DNA of 64,000 nt, taken from assembly GCA_030770425.1 (NCBI GenBank), contig JASJFT010000003.1, positions 1-64,000 of the forward strand. Direction: 5' to 3'. Of the stretch, positions 22,009 through 32,335 are shown piece after piece. This stretch comes from Darksidea phi. Its lineage: Eukaryota; Ascomycota; Dothideomycetes; Pleosporales; Lentitheciaceae. Position 1 is the first letter of the stretch. Every line of letters begins with the position of its first letter. The position numbers and the translations under genes were made by a program. The notes beneath the pieces were generated by a model, which saw nothing but the letters and a program-made list of their open reading frames with translations, searched no databases and was not told the DNA's origin.

Positions 22009-23880
22009 GGAGAGTAACATGCACTCATAGGAGGTGACGTTTTGTCTCGGTCTCTCGATACTGAGTGCTTTTGTATCTTAAAGCCGCCACTAGTCACAAC
22101 CATAGAAACGCTCCTTAACCACATTAAATAAGCTACGATCAATTCAGATATGACGAGGTCATTGAACCGACGATGCAATGTTTGCTTCGAAGGCCACGTC
22201 ACAGGTTTTTGATTGGCGCATGAGGACTGTCTTATTTGCCTCGTGCATGTTTAATCATCTAAACCTGAGACGTAAGCATTACACGCGTGTGCTACAAACG
22301 GCTATTGGTATGCGCACATGATCGCGAAGTCGAATGAAGCGTGTATCCTTGCGCAATTGCTTAAAGTAGTTCCTTTATAATAACGCCCTGACGCATACTG
22401 AAGTCCTCACTCACTGATCCGCACTGTGATTTCCTCATCCAGGCCGCTAAAAAAATACGGCCACCGCCACTGCAGATAAACATGCGGAACGGCCAAGCCT
22501 CAACCTCGCATCCAATCTATCAAAAACCAACTCAAGAAAGAGGTCGAACATGTCCAGAGTGTCCACCACTCTTCACTCCAAAATTGTTAAAACTATCCTC
22601 AACGAAGTCAGCAAACTCCACACGAGCGATATATAGGAAGAAGTTGCGCCGCATAGCCGGGTTGGCACGCTCACTATTATCCGAAGGTTGAGAGGGATGA
22701 GCGTCGGATGAAAGATTGCTTGAAGCAATGAAATATGAAATATGACATACTATACCGGAGTCAAGCGAAGGGGGCATACGGTATATCAAAGCTCGTTCGC
22801 GAAGAGATCTTGCGGAAGATGGGACAGGAGATGGAGGAGTTGTTGATGGTGCTGGGACCTGTGCTTGGAAATAATAATGGGATTGCAGTAGAGCAGAGAT
22901 GATTTCGCAAACCTTGTCGGAGAGTTTCTTAGATATTATTTTGATATATAAAGTTGTAGTGTGAAGAAAAAAAAGAACTGATGAACGAGTTTCTGCACTG
23001 TAGATGCTCACCAGTATAGCCGTTTACACTTATGCCGATTGTGTTTTTTTTGGCCGTTCTCGTGTAGTATTATATGATAGATTCCTTGGTTCATGCAAAG
23101 AAGTCTGTTAGTGCGCGTTTGCTCAATTCAATGTCTTGATGTTGACGGTTAAACGGGGGCATCATTTCTCACATAACCGAGAATCGCCCAAAGGATGCCT
23201 ACCCGGACGGCCACCAGAGTGACTAATTCCCAAACGTAGGGTTATTAAAGGTAGGTTTAGCTACGTTCTTCCACGCATCAAGTAGACCGACTAGCTATCA
23301 AGGCGCCATTCTCGACATTCATATTAAGTGGAGTCAAACATTGTAGCCACAGCATACCTAGCTGTGGAAATTATCCATCTCCTATTTTTCTTTCGAAAAG
23401 ACATATCATTGAGTTCAATTATTCACCCATTCGACTTTTGACAACAAAAATTCCTACGATCCGCCCCCTAACTCGATACAAGTGTCTATGCACGCCGTTG
23501 GCCAGCATTATTCAACCCCTCCTCCATCTTCGCCCGCTGAACAGCACTGTACGCATATAGTGATGTAATTTAATGACGGCATTACAGCAAACAAACCATG
23601 GAGACATAGTCACCAAATGTTTTTATTTTTAGCCGACTAGGTACGTAGGTTACATGGCGTAGTAAGAAAATTTGAACTACATTGATACAAGACTGGGTAT
23701 ATGATGTTTTGATTAACCGTTCTTCCCCTTCTCCAACAAACAAGTTCTCTGTCGGGAACTAATCATTAAAGCGAACCCATAAACCCATTTTTCTGCTCGA
23801 ACGGTATGAAGAATGGAATAGAACAATGAATTATGAACAAAAAAAGAATTGCGTTCCTAGCGCGTGACATTTGGACCACA
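22009..23880. other. intergenic, no gene defended
   Basis: Two overlapping frames on opposite strands lie at 22482-22691 (+) and 22532-23011 (-). The minus frame contains FGVKSGGHSGH near its end, reminiscent of the FAD-linked oxidase motif, but it stops at once and nothing around it fits that fold. From 23.0 to 23.85 kb the DNA is AT-rich and non-coding in appearance. Confidence 0.45.
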
Positions 23881-26800
23881 TCAGAAGGTACGGGGAACAA
23901 CAGGCTTTGGAAACGGTCCCTGCTTTTGCGGTTCATGTTGCGATGAGGCCGAGGTTTTCACATGATGTGGGGACGGATCAGATCTTGGCTGTTCAGTAGA
24001 AGATAGGCCCTTGAATACTTGGGATGGTTGATGGGAGCCCTTCCGAACCGTATAAGGATCAAATCGATCTTCGTTCTTCACCGAGCCAACCCGTGGGAAC
24101 TTTCTTTTGACAGCGGCCACCTTGTCCTCGCGTCCCTGGTGATGATAAATACTCAGTAGCAACTCTGCAGTCGAGACTATGCGTTCATCGTCAAGCGAGA
24201 GGCTCTTCGTTTGCGTAACTCTATCCATTATTCTGATGCAGTACTTTTCCGCCTCCTCTACCTTGCCTAGCTTGAACTGAATATGGGCGTAACCATACAT
24301 GTTGTGAATCGAATCGGGGTGATCAGGCGGGATGCCCGCAAGTAACGATCGAACAGTCTCTTCCGCTTCTTTCCATCTTTCCGACATGAAGTAGGCTTTC
24401 CCAAGATTTGATCTTGTCATACTCATTCCAACGTGATCTTCGCCCAATGTTCTTTTTACGACCGGGATGATGTTTTCAAGGATGGTCACTGCTTCCTCCG
24501 GGCGTCCCATCTGGACGTGTATTTTTGAAAGGTCATTCACTGACCACAGTGTGTACGCGTGCTCCTCTCCTAGGATCTGTCTTCTTGCTTGCAAAACGTT
24601 TTCTACTAGCCGTTGTGCCGCGACTAGGTGCCGCTTGCTTGCACATAAGAGCATCCCTAGCTCATTCCTTGTCATAAGAGTGTCGGGGTGTTTCATTCCG
24701 AAGAAACGCTTCTGGAGCCTGAGTACCCATACTAGTAGCTTGCGACTTTTCTCTTCTTCGCCGAGATGGAAGTATGTCCGAGCCAAGTTGAACATGGCGT
24801 TCAGGGTGATCGGGTCTTCCATCCCCAGTCGCTTTTTCAATCCGTCTACCGCTCGCTCACCAGTCATTTTCGAAATCTGCCTCTCACCGGCGAGCCACAA
24901 CGTGAGCGTTATTTCGCTTAGGGCGAGACAGTAAGGAACATGTATCGGCTTCCATATCGGCCAGATTGCCCACTCAGCAATATGCGGGCGGTGCCAACGC
25001 AACGTATCCAAGATACCCCGCTGGACTTGAATGGCGGTCTTGACATCAAAAAGGTTCCAGAGTGTTTGTCCCAAGCTACGTTGAGCGCGGATCGTATCTT
25101 CGTGTTGCTTCCCTAACAACTTCTTCCGAACTCGAATTACCTTTTCTTGCAACTGACGTGCAGTTTTCCATTGGCCTTGTTCCATGAACACCCAAGCAAA
25201 TCTCTCCATTTCTGCCGCGCTCTGTAGCGTCTCGGGTTCTCGCGAGTACTGAGATTTGTGTAGTTGCAGACACGAGTTTATGTGGGGCTGGAGGAGGGTT
25301 CGAAATTGGCGTCCAGATGCCTCCAAATTAGGAGAGATGCCTTGAGCTAGAATCGCCATTGTGCAACGCAACCACTGCCTCTGCTCTACATCTGTGAGCC
25401 TGTCTCTTGCCCAATTGTGAATGACTGGATGCATAGTGCATGTGCCCTTGCTTGGTTCGTATTCGATGATTGAGTGATCACACAAAATCCCTATTGCCCT
25501 TCGAAACCTGACTTGCGATTCCTGGCTCCATACTGGTTGATGGATATCTAGGCGCTGTTTCAGAGGAGATTTTGAGTTCTTCAGTTTGTCCCAACAGCTT
25601 TGGAAAATAACTTCCGGGATTGTCTCGTGATGCATGAAAGCAATCGTGTGCATCAAGTCGACTGCATCTCTGTGCTCAAGCGACTCTCGACTCATAATCT
25701 TCTGGAAAGGAATTTCCCAGGTGGTAATGATATTGACTTCATCCACGCTTTTCACCCTTGAGTGACTCAACATGGACTTACGTTGTGACAGGTAGTATTT
25801 CAAGTACCTCTCTAGCGTATAAATGTTGCGTCGAATAGTTGTACCAGCATGTGCTATTGCGAGGGGCAAATACCCTAGCTCGATCGCGATCCCTTCAGCG
25901 AGGTGCCATCTCCCAGGGCTGGGCGGTTGCGAACCGGATGCGTTTGGATATGCTGTCCTGAGGAGGAGACTTATAGCTTCGTAAGGTTCCATGCCACGAA
26001 ATCGGAGATGGCCAACTGTAGCATGCTCAACAGCATTAGGATTACGAGTCGTAACAAGGACATGCCCGTTCCCTTCACCCGGATAATAGGCTGAGATATC
26101 TATATCTGGATCATCTGCATTGTCTAGGATCAGAAGCCATGGTTGCTTGCATTGGGATAACCAATGAATTGCGGAGGCCATGGTAGCTCCACGTCCTGCC
26201 TGGGCGCCTATGAAAGCAAATCCAGACTCGACATTCTTTTCGCTGCTGGCATCAACCCAGAAGACTCCCCAGTACCTGATGAACAAAGTTAGTATACACA
26301 GCCTATACGGACTGGATCTCTGGTAAGTGTACCTATGCTTGTTGTCTTCCGCATATTTCAAGCAAAATTGGGTTTTTCCGGAGCCACCCAAGCCATAGAT
26401 CACTAGAACTTTACTTCTGCTGTGATCATTGAGCTTTCGGATAGGACCAAGCATATCCCTCAGTTCTTGTGCGTGCCTTTGCCGACCAGTAAAGTAGATG
26501 CTAGACTTGCGAGGGATAAGACACCATTGGTTGTAGTCCGGTGAAGTCGAATCAGTCTGAAGTAGAAGATGACGCTGGGGTTGTAGTAATTCCTCAACCT
26601 CCTGCTGGCGTCTCCAATCCATCAATTCTGCATCCTTCTTCCGCCTCGATTTGATCAACGCGGGTGCGCATTTGGTGTAACGGGAGAGTGCTTCAAGAAC
26701 CGGCCGGAACCTGGGGTCCGAGGAACTGTTGAACTTGGTCATTGTAGAGTGTGTTCCCATAACGCCACATTTTTCGACACTGTCCCAGGGAGGTGCAGCT

Positions 26801-27429
26801 GAGTCCTGGTCAACGATGAAAAACTTGTGCGCTCCATGCTGTGTTTGTAGTTCCTCCCAGAAATTGAATATTGAGAATTGCTTCATCAAGGGCGCGAACT
26901 GGTCATTGATCTCATTCAACATTTCAGAACCCTTCAGCAGGCTGAGCATGAACTGGCTCGGCCCTGGACTGTGAAGATTTTGCGATAGAAGACTCTCCTT
27001 GTTGATGCCATTATGAGGTGTTCCCAAGAACAGAATGCCATATGTGCACGTGTATATCGATCTTAGATGTTCAACGGCCTTGTTCTCCCGTGAACTAGAG
27101 TAAGCCAAGGCCCGTTTCGCTAAGAGACCCCCAAAACCATGGCAGATGAAGATGATGGGGCGGTCAGAAGCATTATCCAGTTGACGGTCTGCACACAGCT
27201 CGGCCACTAAGTTATTTGCATGAGCAAGGATGGATTTCGTGGAGCCTACACCTGGCGATGTGAATGCCTCTGCTTTGTAGCTATAGATCAACGCTCGAAA
27301 TTGGTTCAATCTTTTCGGTAGCAAGTCTCTCAACCAGAGAACATTCGACTTCGGGTCGGTCCAGGTTTGAACTCCATCTTCGTGGATATCATGGATTGCG
27401 ACAATGCTGCGAACGTCAGTCTCGGCCAT
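23881..27429 (-). CDS. NLR-like protein: SesB-type hydrolase domain, NB-ARC, TPR (1163 aa)
   Basis: The frame is open throughout, but 26276-26332 is a 57-nt intron without stops (GTACAC donor, TACTAAC branch, CAG acceptor); its removal restores CLKYAEDNKHRYWGVFWVDAS, whose ends are CLKYAEDN and YWGVFWVDAS. The product is 1163 residues. Residues 1-265 form an alpha/beta-hydrolase (SesB/DUF676-like) domain, with FICHGFGGLLAKRAL where the nucleophile elbow should be; Gly98 replaces Ser, while His227 is kept. NB-ARC follows, with Walker A GLGGSGKT (346-353) and Walker B LLILDN. The C-terminal half has TPR_10/12-type repeats (for example ERWKEAEETVRSLL), then a disordered tail. Fungal NLRs of this build are intracellular sensors in non-self recognition and regulated cell death. 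That role is family knowledge, not shown here. Confidence 0.88.
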   Translation of the reverse strand: MAETDVRSIVAIHDIHEDGVQTWTDPKSNVLWLRDLLPKRLNQFRALIYSYKAEAFTSPGVGSTKSILAHANNLVAELCADRQLDNASDRPIIFICHGFGGLLAKRALAYSSSRENKAVEHLRSIYTCTYGILFLGTPHNGINKESLLSQNLHSPGPSQFMLSLLKGSEMLNEINDQFAPLMKQFSIFNFWEELQTQHGAHKFFIVDQDSAAPPWDSVEKCGVMGTHSTMTKFNSSSDPRFRPVLEALSRYTKCAPALIKSRRKKDAELMDWRRQQEVEELLQPQRHLLLQTDSTSPDYNQWCLIPRKSSIYFTGRQRHAQELRDMLGPIRKLNDHSRSKVLVIYGLGGSGKTQFCLKYAEDNKHRYTYQRSSPYRLCILTLFIRYWGVFWVDASSEKNVESGFAFIGAQAGRGATMASAIHWLSQCKQPWLLILDNADDPDIDISAYYPGEGNGHVLVTTRNPNAVEHATVGHLRFRGMEPYEAISLLLRTAYPNASGSQPPSPGRWHLAEGIAIELGYLPLAIAHAGTTIRRNIYTLERYLKYYLSQRKSMLSHSRVKSVDEVNIITTWEIPFQKIMSRESLEHRDAVDLMHTIAFMHHETIPEVIFQSCWDKLKNSKSPLKQRLDIHQPVWSQESQVRFRRAIGILCDHSIIEYEPSKGTCTMHPVIHNWARDRLTDVEQRQWLRCTMAILAQGISPNLEASGRQFRTLLQPHINSCLQLHKSQYSREPETLQSAAEMERFAWVFMEQGQWKTARQLQEKVIRVRKKLLGKQHEDTIRAQRSLGQTLWNLFDVKTAIQVQRGILDTLRWHRPHIAEWAIWPIWKPIHVPYCLALSEITLTLWLAGERQISKMTGERAVDGLKKRLGMEDPITLNAMFNLARTYFHLGEEEKSRKLLVWVLRLQKRFFGMKHPDTLMTRNELGMLLCASKRHLVAAQRLVENVLQARRQILGEEHAYTLWSVNDLSKIHVQMGRPEEAVTILENIIPVVKRTLGEDHVGMSMTRSNLGKAYFMSERWKEAEETVRSLLAGIPPDHPDSIHNMYGYAHIQFKLGKVEEAEKYCIRIMDRVTQTKSLSLDDERIVSTAELLLSIYHHQGREDKVAAVKRKFPRVGSVKNEDRFDPYTVRKGSHQPSQVFKGLSSTEQPRSDPSPHHVKTSASSQHEPQKQGPFPKPVVPRTF

Positions 27430-28221
27430 GCTGGATGAGATAAAACCTACTCGACTGCAGCTTCGGTGGTTTGCTGCGCCAGGAGCCTCGGTTCCGTGAC
27501 CTCCGTTATTGCCATAGTACTATAAGTGCTCAGCGTAGGCGAATGGAACCATGGACGATGAGATGAGATGCAGCATGCGGCCCGTAGCTGCAGCCCCAGC
27601 TAAGCGGCCAAAGGCGGGGTAAACGCTCGAGCCTACCCTGTACAAGGGGGGCGGGCTGCTAGCGCGGTTCAGTGGCGCGCACAAATGTAAGTACTGTGCC
27701 GTTTTCTCTGTGTGGCGGTGATTCAGTGATTTCAGCATTGCGGAGGAATAGCGTGACTCGCTCGGTAAAGCTCTAGCGACGCATTAACCTGTAGTTAGAC
27801 TCCTTGGCTATAGAAAAAGTGAGTTTTTCGGTACCGGAGCTGCTGTACTAAACTAATACCAGCAGCTCATTTTATTATCTACCTCTCCAGCTTACAACCG
27901 CCGGAGGGCCTATACAAATAGGGTGTATATTCGGGCCCTCAAACGCGACCCCGGTAAGTAGCTGGTATAGCAGCGCCCTCCCATATTATCGAGGATGGCT
28001 AAGCTCATATTTTCCGCGATTAGATACTGTAAAAATCCCCTCTAGTGATACAAATCTATATTATGTTAGTACGACGCCGATTCTACTTGGCGTCTTGGGT
28101 GGCGCTGAGCCATACTCGAATAGGCTTAGGAAGGTTTATTTGTATTGGTATGCCCGTTAACTGTTGTCGGAAGTAAGCTGCGAGAACCAAATACCTTGTT
28201 TTATAAGCGTTTTACTAGTAC
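27430..28221. other. intergenic, repeat-like DNA
   Basis: The NLR promoter lies at the left. From about 27.75 kb the DNA loses coding character and holds a small hairpin (GAGCTGCTG at about 27837 with CAGCAGCTC at about 27860). No gene is recognised. Confidence 0.45.
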
Positions 28222-28225
28222 TGTT

Positions 28226-28345
28226 GGACTAATAAGTAGATAGAAGAGCGCTTGAAATAGGCCCTGAAGTCCTACTAGTGGACTAATGAGTAGATGGAAG
28301 AGCGCTTGAAATAGGCCCTGAAGTCCTACTATTGGACTAATAAAA
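28226..28345. repeat. 54-bp tandem duplication, possibly inside a solo LTR
   Basis: Copies at 28226-28279 and 28280-28333 differ at three positions, and a partial third copy follows to 28345. Each begins GGACTAAT. The array starts just after TGTTGG (28222-28227), a common LTR start. A TATA-like GCTATATAGG near 28472 and TTACACCAAC near 28520 would suit an LTR ending there, but no target duplication was found, so the LTR is speculative. Confidence 0.6.
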
Positions 28346-28580
28346 TGTTGTTTTGTATGTAATATACACAGAAAACGGCATAGCGTGAGCACTCGGTGGC
28401 GCTCGGGAAAACCCTCGGGTTCGCCCGTTCATGATCCCCCTTGTATTGTTTGGGGTCTGTACGCAAGGGCTAGGGCTATATAGGCAGGTCTCCTGGGCTG
28501 TCCGACCCATATCTCTTACACCAACTTTTATCATGCACAGACCTCCCAACCGAACGCGCTAGCAGCCCGCTCATGACGTC

Positions 28581-28819
28581 CTCTCGCGGGGCAGAAAAAG
28601 CCGGTACTAAGCTCAGCAGCCACACCACACAACATCAGGATTGTTTGATCGAATTTTCTGTATGCTCTGACTCGCGAAGGCATCGACGATCAATAATCGA
28701 GGTCAAAAAGCTAAAAAAGCCTCGTTAGAATTATTGTGCCAGATACAACTGCGCAGAAAGGGCCTTTGCAAAGGCAGAGTGGTCTGTGCTTAGTGCCGGC
28801 TTTTTCTGCCCCGCGAGAG
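28581..28819. mobile_element. 239-bp MITE with 32-bp TIRs and 5-bp TSD
   Basis: The left terminal repeat 28581-28612 and the right one 28788-28819 are inverted copies with one mismatch (GGTACT versus GGCACT). The outer ends read CTCTCGCGGGG and CCCCGCGAGAG. ACGTC stands directly outside both ends (28576-28580 and 28820-28824), a 5-bp target-site duplication. The 175-bp interior has no coding capacity. This is a non-autonomous DNA transposon; the superfamily is not assigned. Confidence 0.82.
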
Positions 28820-28927
28820 ACGTCCCCTTGTACTACCTCTCCCCACGAATCTATGCATAGGTTCAACACAAGTTGTGCGCATATCCCCGGATCCGTCGCT
28901 ATTGGCTATATCTCAACTGCCTACGTG

Positions 28928-29006
28928 CAATCACGGCACACGATCGTACAATCACGGCACACGGTCGTACAATCACGGCACACGGTCGTACAATCACGGC
29001 ACACGG
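28928..29006. repeat. 21-bp tandem repeat, 3.8 copies
   Basis: Units at 28928-28948, 28949-28969 and 28970-28990 plus a 16-bp partial unit, with consensus CAATCACGGCACACGGTCGT plus A. The first unit differs by one base. The length is a multiple of three, so frames stay open across it on both strands, but no gene is supported here. Confidence 0.8.
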
Positions 29007-29310
29007 CACTATCGACTGTGCGGTGCTTTTGGCGCTCGAAGGGCTTTGTACCCCATATACCCTGTATCTCGTTTCAATTTGCCTGTTTTCCGACACGTCT
29101 TTTCCCAAACGAGTCATAGGTGCGTGGGCTGACGGCCCCTCCGGCGGAAGAGGAGGGATGGCTGAAGCCACCTGGGTTTTGGCGTTATTGTCGTCCGTAG
29201 TAAGACGAGACGGGCAGTTCCAAATAATCATTAAATGTTTATAGCCCGTCCCCGCGTGTCGATTAAACTTATCGCTAACTCTTTTCCGTCTCTGAGGCCG
29301 CGCCGGAAGA

Positions 29311-31101
29311 ATGACGCTAGCGGTTCTTCCTCTAGTGGTGCTTGTATTGATCATCGGGGTTTCGACCCAGTATTTGTCCCGCCGTCGACAACGTTTGGTG
29401 AGACCACACAGCAACGCAATTCCAACAGATTGCTAAACTTATACAGGCAGACGAAGCTATCCGTGAGCGCCATGGCTGCCTTCCAGCTCCAAGGCTGGCT
29501 AATCAGAGGCCCCTTGGTGTTGATCGCCTTGAACAGATCTTTCGAGCAGATGCCGAGTCCCGATTACTGGAACTGTTTCTCTTCCATTTCCGTCAAACGG
29601 GAAATACTCTGGAACAGAAATTCCTTGGAACCAAGGCGTATGGTACAATAGAGCCAGCTAACCTCGAGGCCATTTTCTCCACTAGTTTCAAAGGTGCGGT
29701 TATCTATGCATTGACTCCGTCGGAAGCTGACTTGTAGCTAGACTTTGGCATGGGGCCACGCCGAGCTATCACCTTCCCAATGTTTGGCAATGGCATCTTC
29801 ACGCAGGAGGGCCCTGAGTGGAAACACTCGCGGGAGATGCTGCGACCGCAGCTACAGCATAGACAATACGAAAACCTCGAGGTTTTTCGAACCACCGTAG
29901 ACGATTTAATTCAGCTGATACAAGAAAACGACGGCACAATTGACCTTCAGCCCTTATTCTTCCGCCTGACTCTCGATACAACAACGGCTTTTCTATTTGG
30001 CGAGTCAGTACAGAGTCTGACCACCCCAGAAGCTGCTGGGGAGAGTACGTTTGCAACCGCCTTTAACACTGCTCAACACTGGGTCACGAAACGATTTCGG
30101 CTCCTCGACCTTTACTGGCTTATAACCGGTAGAGAATTTCGAAAGGCTTGTCACGATGTGCACAAGTTCGCAGACCAAATCATTGATCGTAACCTTTCGT
30201 CGAACCGGAGCGAAAGCAATGATTCCGGAAGATACATTTTCCTCGATACCATCGCGCAAAGTACATCAGACCGAACTGAGCTCAGGGGCCAGATTATCAA
30301 CCTTCTAGCGGCAGGAAGAGACACGACAGCCTGCCTTCTCTCCTGGACATTGTAAGTGATTACTAGTGATATATGTAGTTCTTTCTAACCTAAGCAGTTT
30401 TCTACTTGTCCGGCATCCGCATGTTATGGAGAAGTTGCGCACGGAAATAGCTTCGGCATGCAATACAGATTCAGATCTGAACCGAGACGACCTAAGAAGA
30501 CTACCCTATCTGCAAAATGTGCTAAAAGAAAGTATGTCTCCTAAAGCAGCCTTTGGATACCAGCTTCTCACTATCTACCCAGCCTTACGACTCTACCCAT
30601 CCGTCCCAGTCAATACCCGCACAGCAGTGAGGACCACCGTGCTTCCTACAGGGGGCGGCCCAGACCGAAAGTCTCCTGTCCTTATTCCCAAAGGAAGTGC
30701 TGTAGCCTTTAGTGTATATTCTATGCACAGACGGCCCGACCTTTACGGGATGGATGCCGAATTGTTCCGTCCAGAGAGATGGGACGAAGACATCCCTCTA
30801 CAGCACAATCCAACGAACCTCAAATGGGGTTACCTTCCCTTTCATGGTGGCCCGCGGGTTTGTCTTGGAAGTAAGTACTCTAACTGTTTCTGCTTGTGCA
30901 AATGAGAACGATGCTAACGCGATACACCTACTAGTGGATTTTGCACTCACGGAAGCCGGATACGTAGTTGTAAGACTCCTTCAGAGTTTTAAAACAATCA
31001 AGCTTCCTGAAGGCGAGAAAGTCGAGTTGGTTGGTGTTGAGAAACAGGCGACGACACTAGTCGTATCGATTAAAGAAGGCTGCAAGGTCGAGATCAAGTA
31101 A
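29311..31101 (+). CDS. cytochrome P450, CYP52-like (516 aa)
   Basis: Exons 29311-29397, 29429-29693, 29742-30351, 30398-30531, 30583-30870 and 30935-31101 join in phase to 516 residues, the normal length. A hydrophobic anchor (LAVLPLVVLVLIIGVS) opens it, so it should sit in the ER membrane. I-helix AAGRDTT, the ExxR motif KETLRLYP (assembled over an intron), RPERW, and the heme-binding FHGGPRVCLG (Cys459), continuing MDFALTEAGY after a splice, are all visible. CYP52 enzymes hydroxylate the omega end of fatty acids or alkanes; that substrate is inferred. The first gap, 29398-29428, is only 31 nt, so it is an exceptionally short intron or a frameshift; the other introns are 46-64 nt. It ends 99 bp from the convergent hydrolase gene. 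Confidence 0.82.
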
Positions 31102-31200
31102 GATGTGGGCTCATGAATCCAATACAAGTTACGAAAAATACTTAGTTCCCAATTTCATCGCTCTTCCCCTGCATTCGTTCACTGCTTCATGACACATTGG

Positions 31201-32335
31201 TTACTGCACGAGTTCGGCAGCTTCATTCTGCCGTTTCGATCTCAGCATCTCTGCCGCTTGTACCCATCGCATCGAGATCGTTTCTGGAGCCTCTTTCGAA
31301 TACCGAAGCAACGCCGCGACAACGACCCGATACCCTGGCGAAGTACGACTCTCAAATTTCACCATGTCGCTATGTCCGTACGGGAGACCTGCTCTCTCCG
31401 TGTTGTCGAGGATTGGAGCCGCCGAATTTTGTTCTACGATCTATAATAGTTTGAAGGTTAGTTTAATTCAGCGAGAGATGAAAGAAAGGTTCCATACATA
31501 AGCCAGAGTAGTCCCAAGATTCGTCTTCTCCTGCTCCCAGAAGAAGTATATCCGAAAATTCTTCATCAGAGGCGCGAACATGTCTGTGATATTCTGCAAC
31601 ACCTCTGACCCTTCACGTAATGCATCGGCAAGCTGACTATCGGTGTCTACCACTTTGGACGGTGTAAGAGCATTGATCATTCGGCTGCCGACTGACGCTA
31701 GGCTCGCTTTACTACTGCCGTCGTGCGGGGTTCCTAGGAACAGAATGCCATAAGTGGATACGAAGATTGAGTGCAGGTGTTGAACTAGTTTGCTCGTTCT
31801 ACTTGAGGAATACGCAAGGGCCTGAAATATGTCAGCCGAAGGATAATAGATTGATAGGCTCTCAGGAAGCTTGCTGTACCCTTTTGACAACGATGCCGCC
31901 TAGCGAGTGGCATATGAATATAATCGGTCGTTGCGACGCATCTTCAAGCTACCATGACTTTTAGCACTCCACTATCAGCTCAATTTAAGACCTACTTCGC
32001 GATCCGCAACCAATTCTGCGATGAGAGTTTGTGCATGCTGTAGGATTCGGTCTGACGATGTTCTTCCCAGCAAAGCAGCAACAGCAGCATTGTATCCAAA
32101 CGTTAAAATACGTGCTCGCTTCAAGTTGTTTGGAAGAAGGTCTTCGTCTTTGAGCCAGAATTTCTTCGTTTTGGGCGTAGTCCATGTCTTGATAGGATGA
32201 CCGTTGAGCCCATGAACAGCAACAACGCTTATGAGGGTAAGTAATTATGCATTAAATTTGGAAAGCAACCACATACTCGACAATAGGATCCTCTCCTCTA
32301 TATACCTCGATAAGGCCCGTGGACTCTTCCATCAT
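31201..32335 (-). CDS. stand-alone SesB-like alpha/beta hydrolase (307 aa)
   Basis: Five exons, 32277-32335, 31996-32227, 31880-31948, 31498-31821 and 31201-31440, join in phase to 307 residues; introns are 49, 47, 58 and 57 nt with good donors and branch sites. Conserved blocks are VVAVHGLNGHPIKTW, the nucleophile elbow FICHSLGGIVVKRAL with Ser112, GILFLGTPHDG, and GHSDMVKF with the likely catalytic His251. The protein aligns over its whole length with residues 1-280 of the NLR at 23881-27429, but keeps the Ser that the NLR copy lost. SesB-type putative lipases are known beside, or fused to, fungal NLRs. It is probably cytosolic, and no amyloid-type N-terminal motif was noticed. A short-frame view would mistake it for a pseudogene. 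Confidence 0.82.

Noticed and set aside
22532..23011. Minus-strand frame with FGVKSGGHSGH, like an FAD-linked oxidase motif
   Set aside because: The frame stops seven residues or so later, the preceding sequence does not fit the FAD-binding fold, and no neighbouring exon extends it.
28736..29119. Plus-strand frame of 127 codons spanning the 21-bp repeat
   Set aside because: It stays open because the repeat unit is a multiple of three; the rest overlaps the MITE terminus and lacks coding signs.
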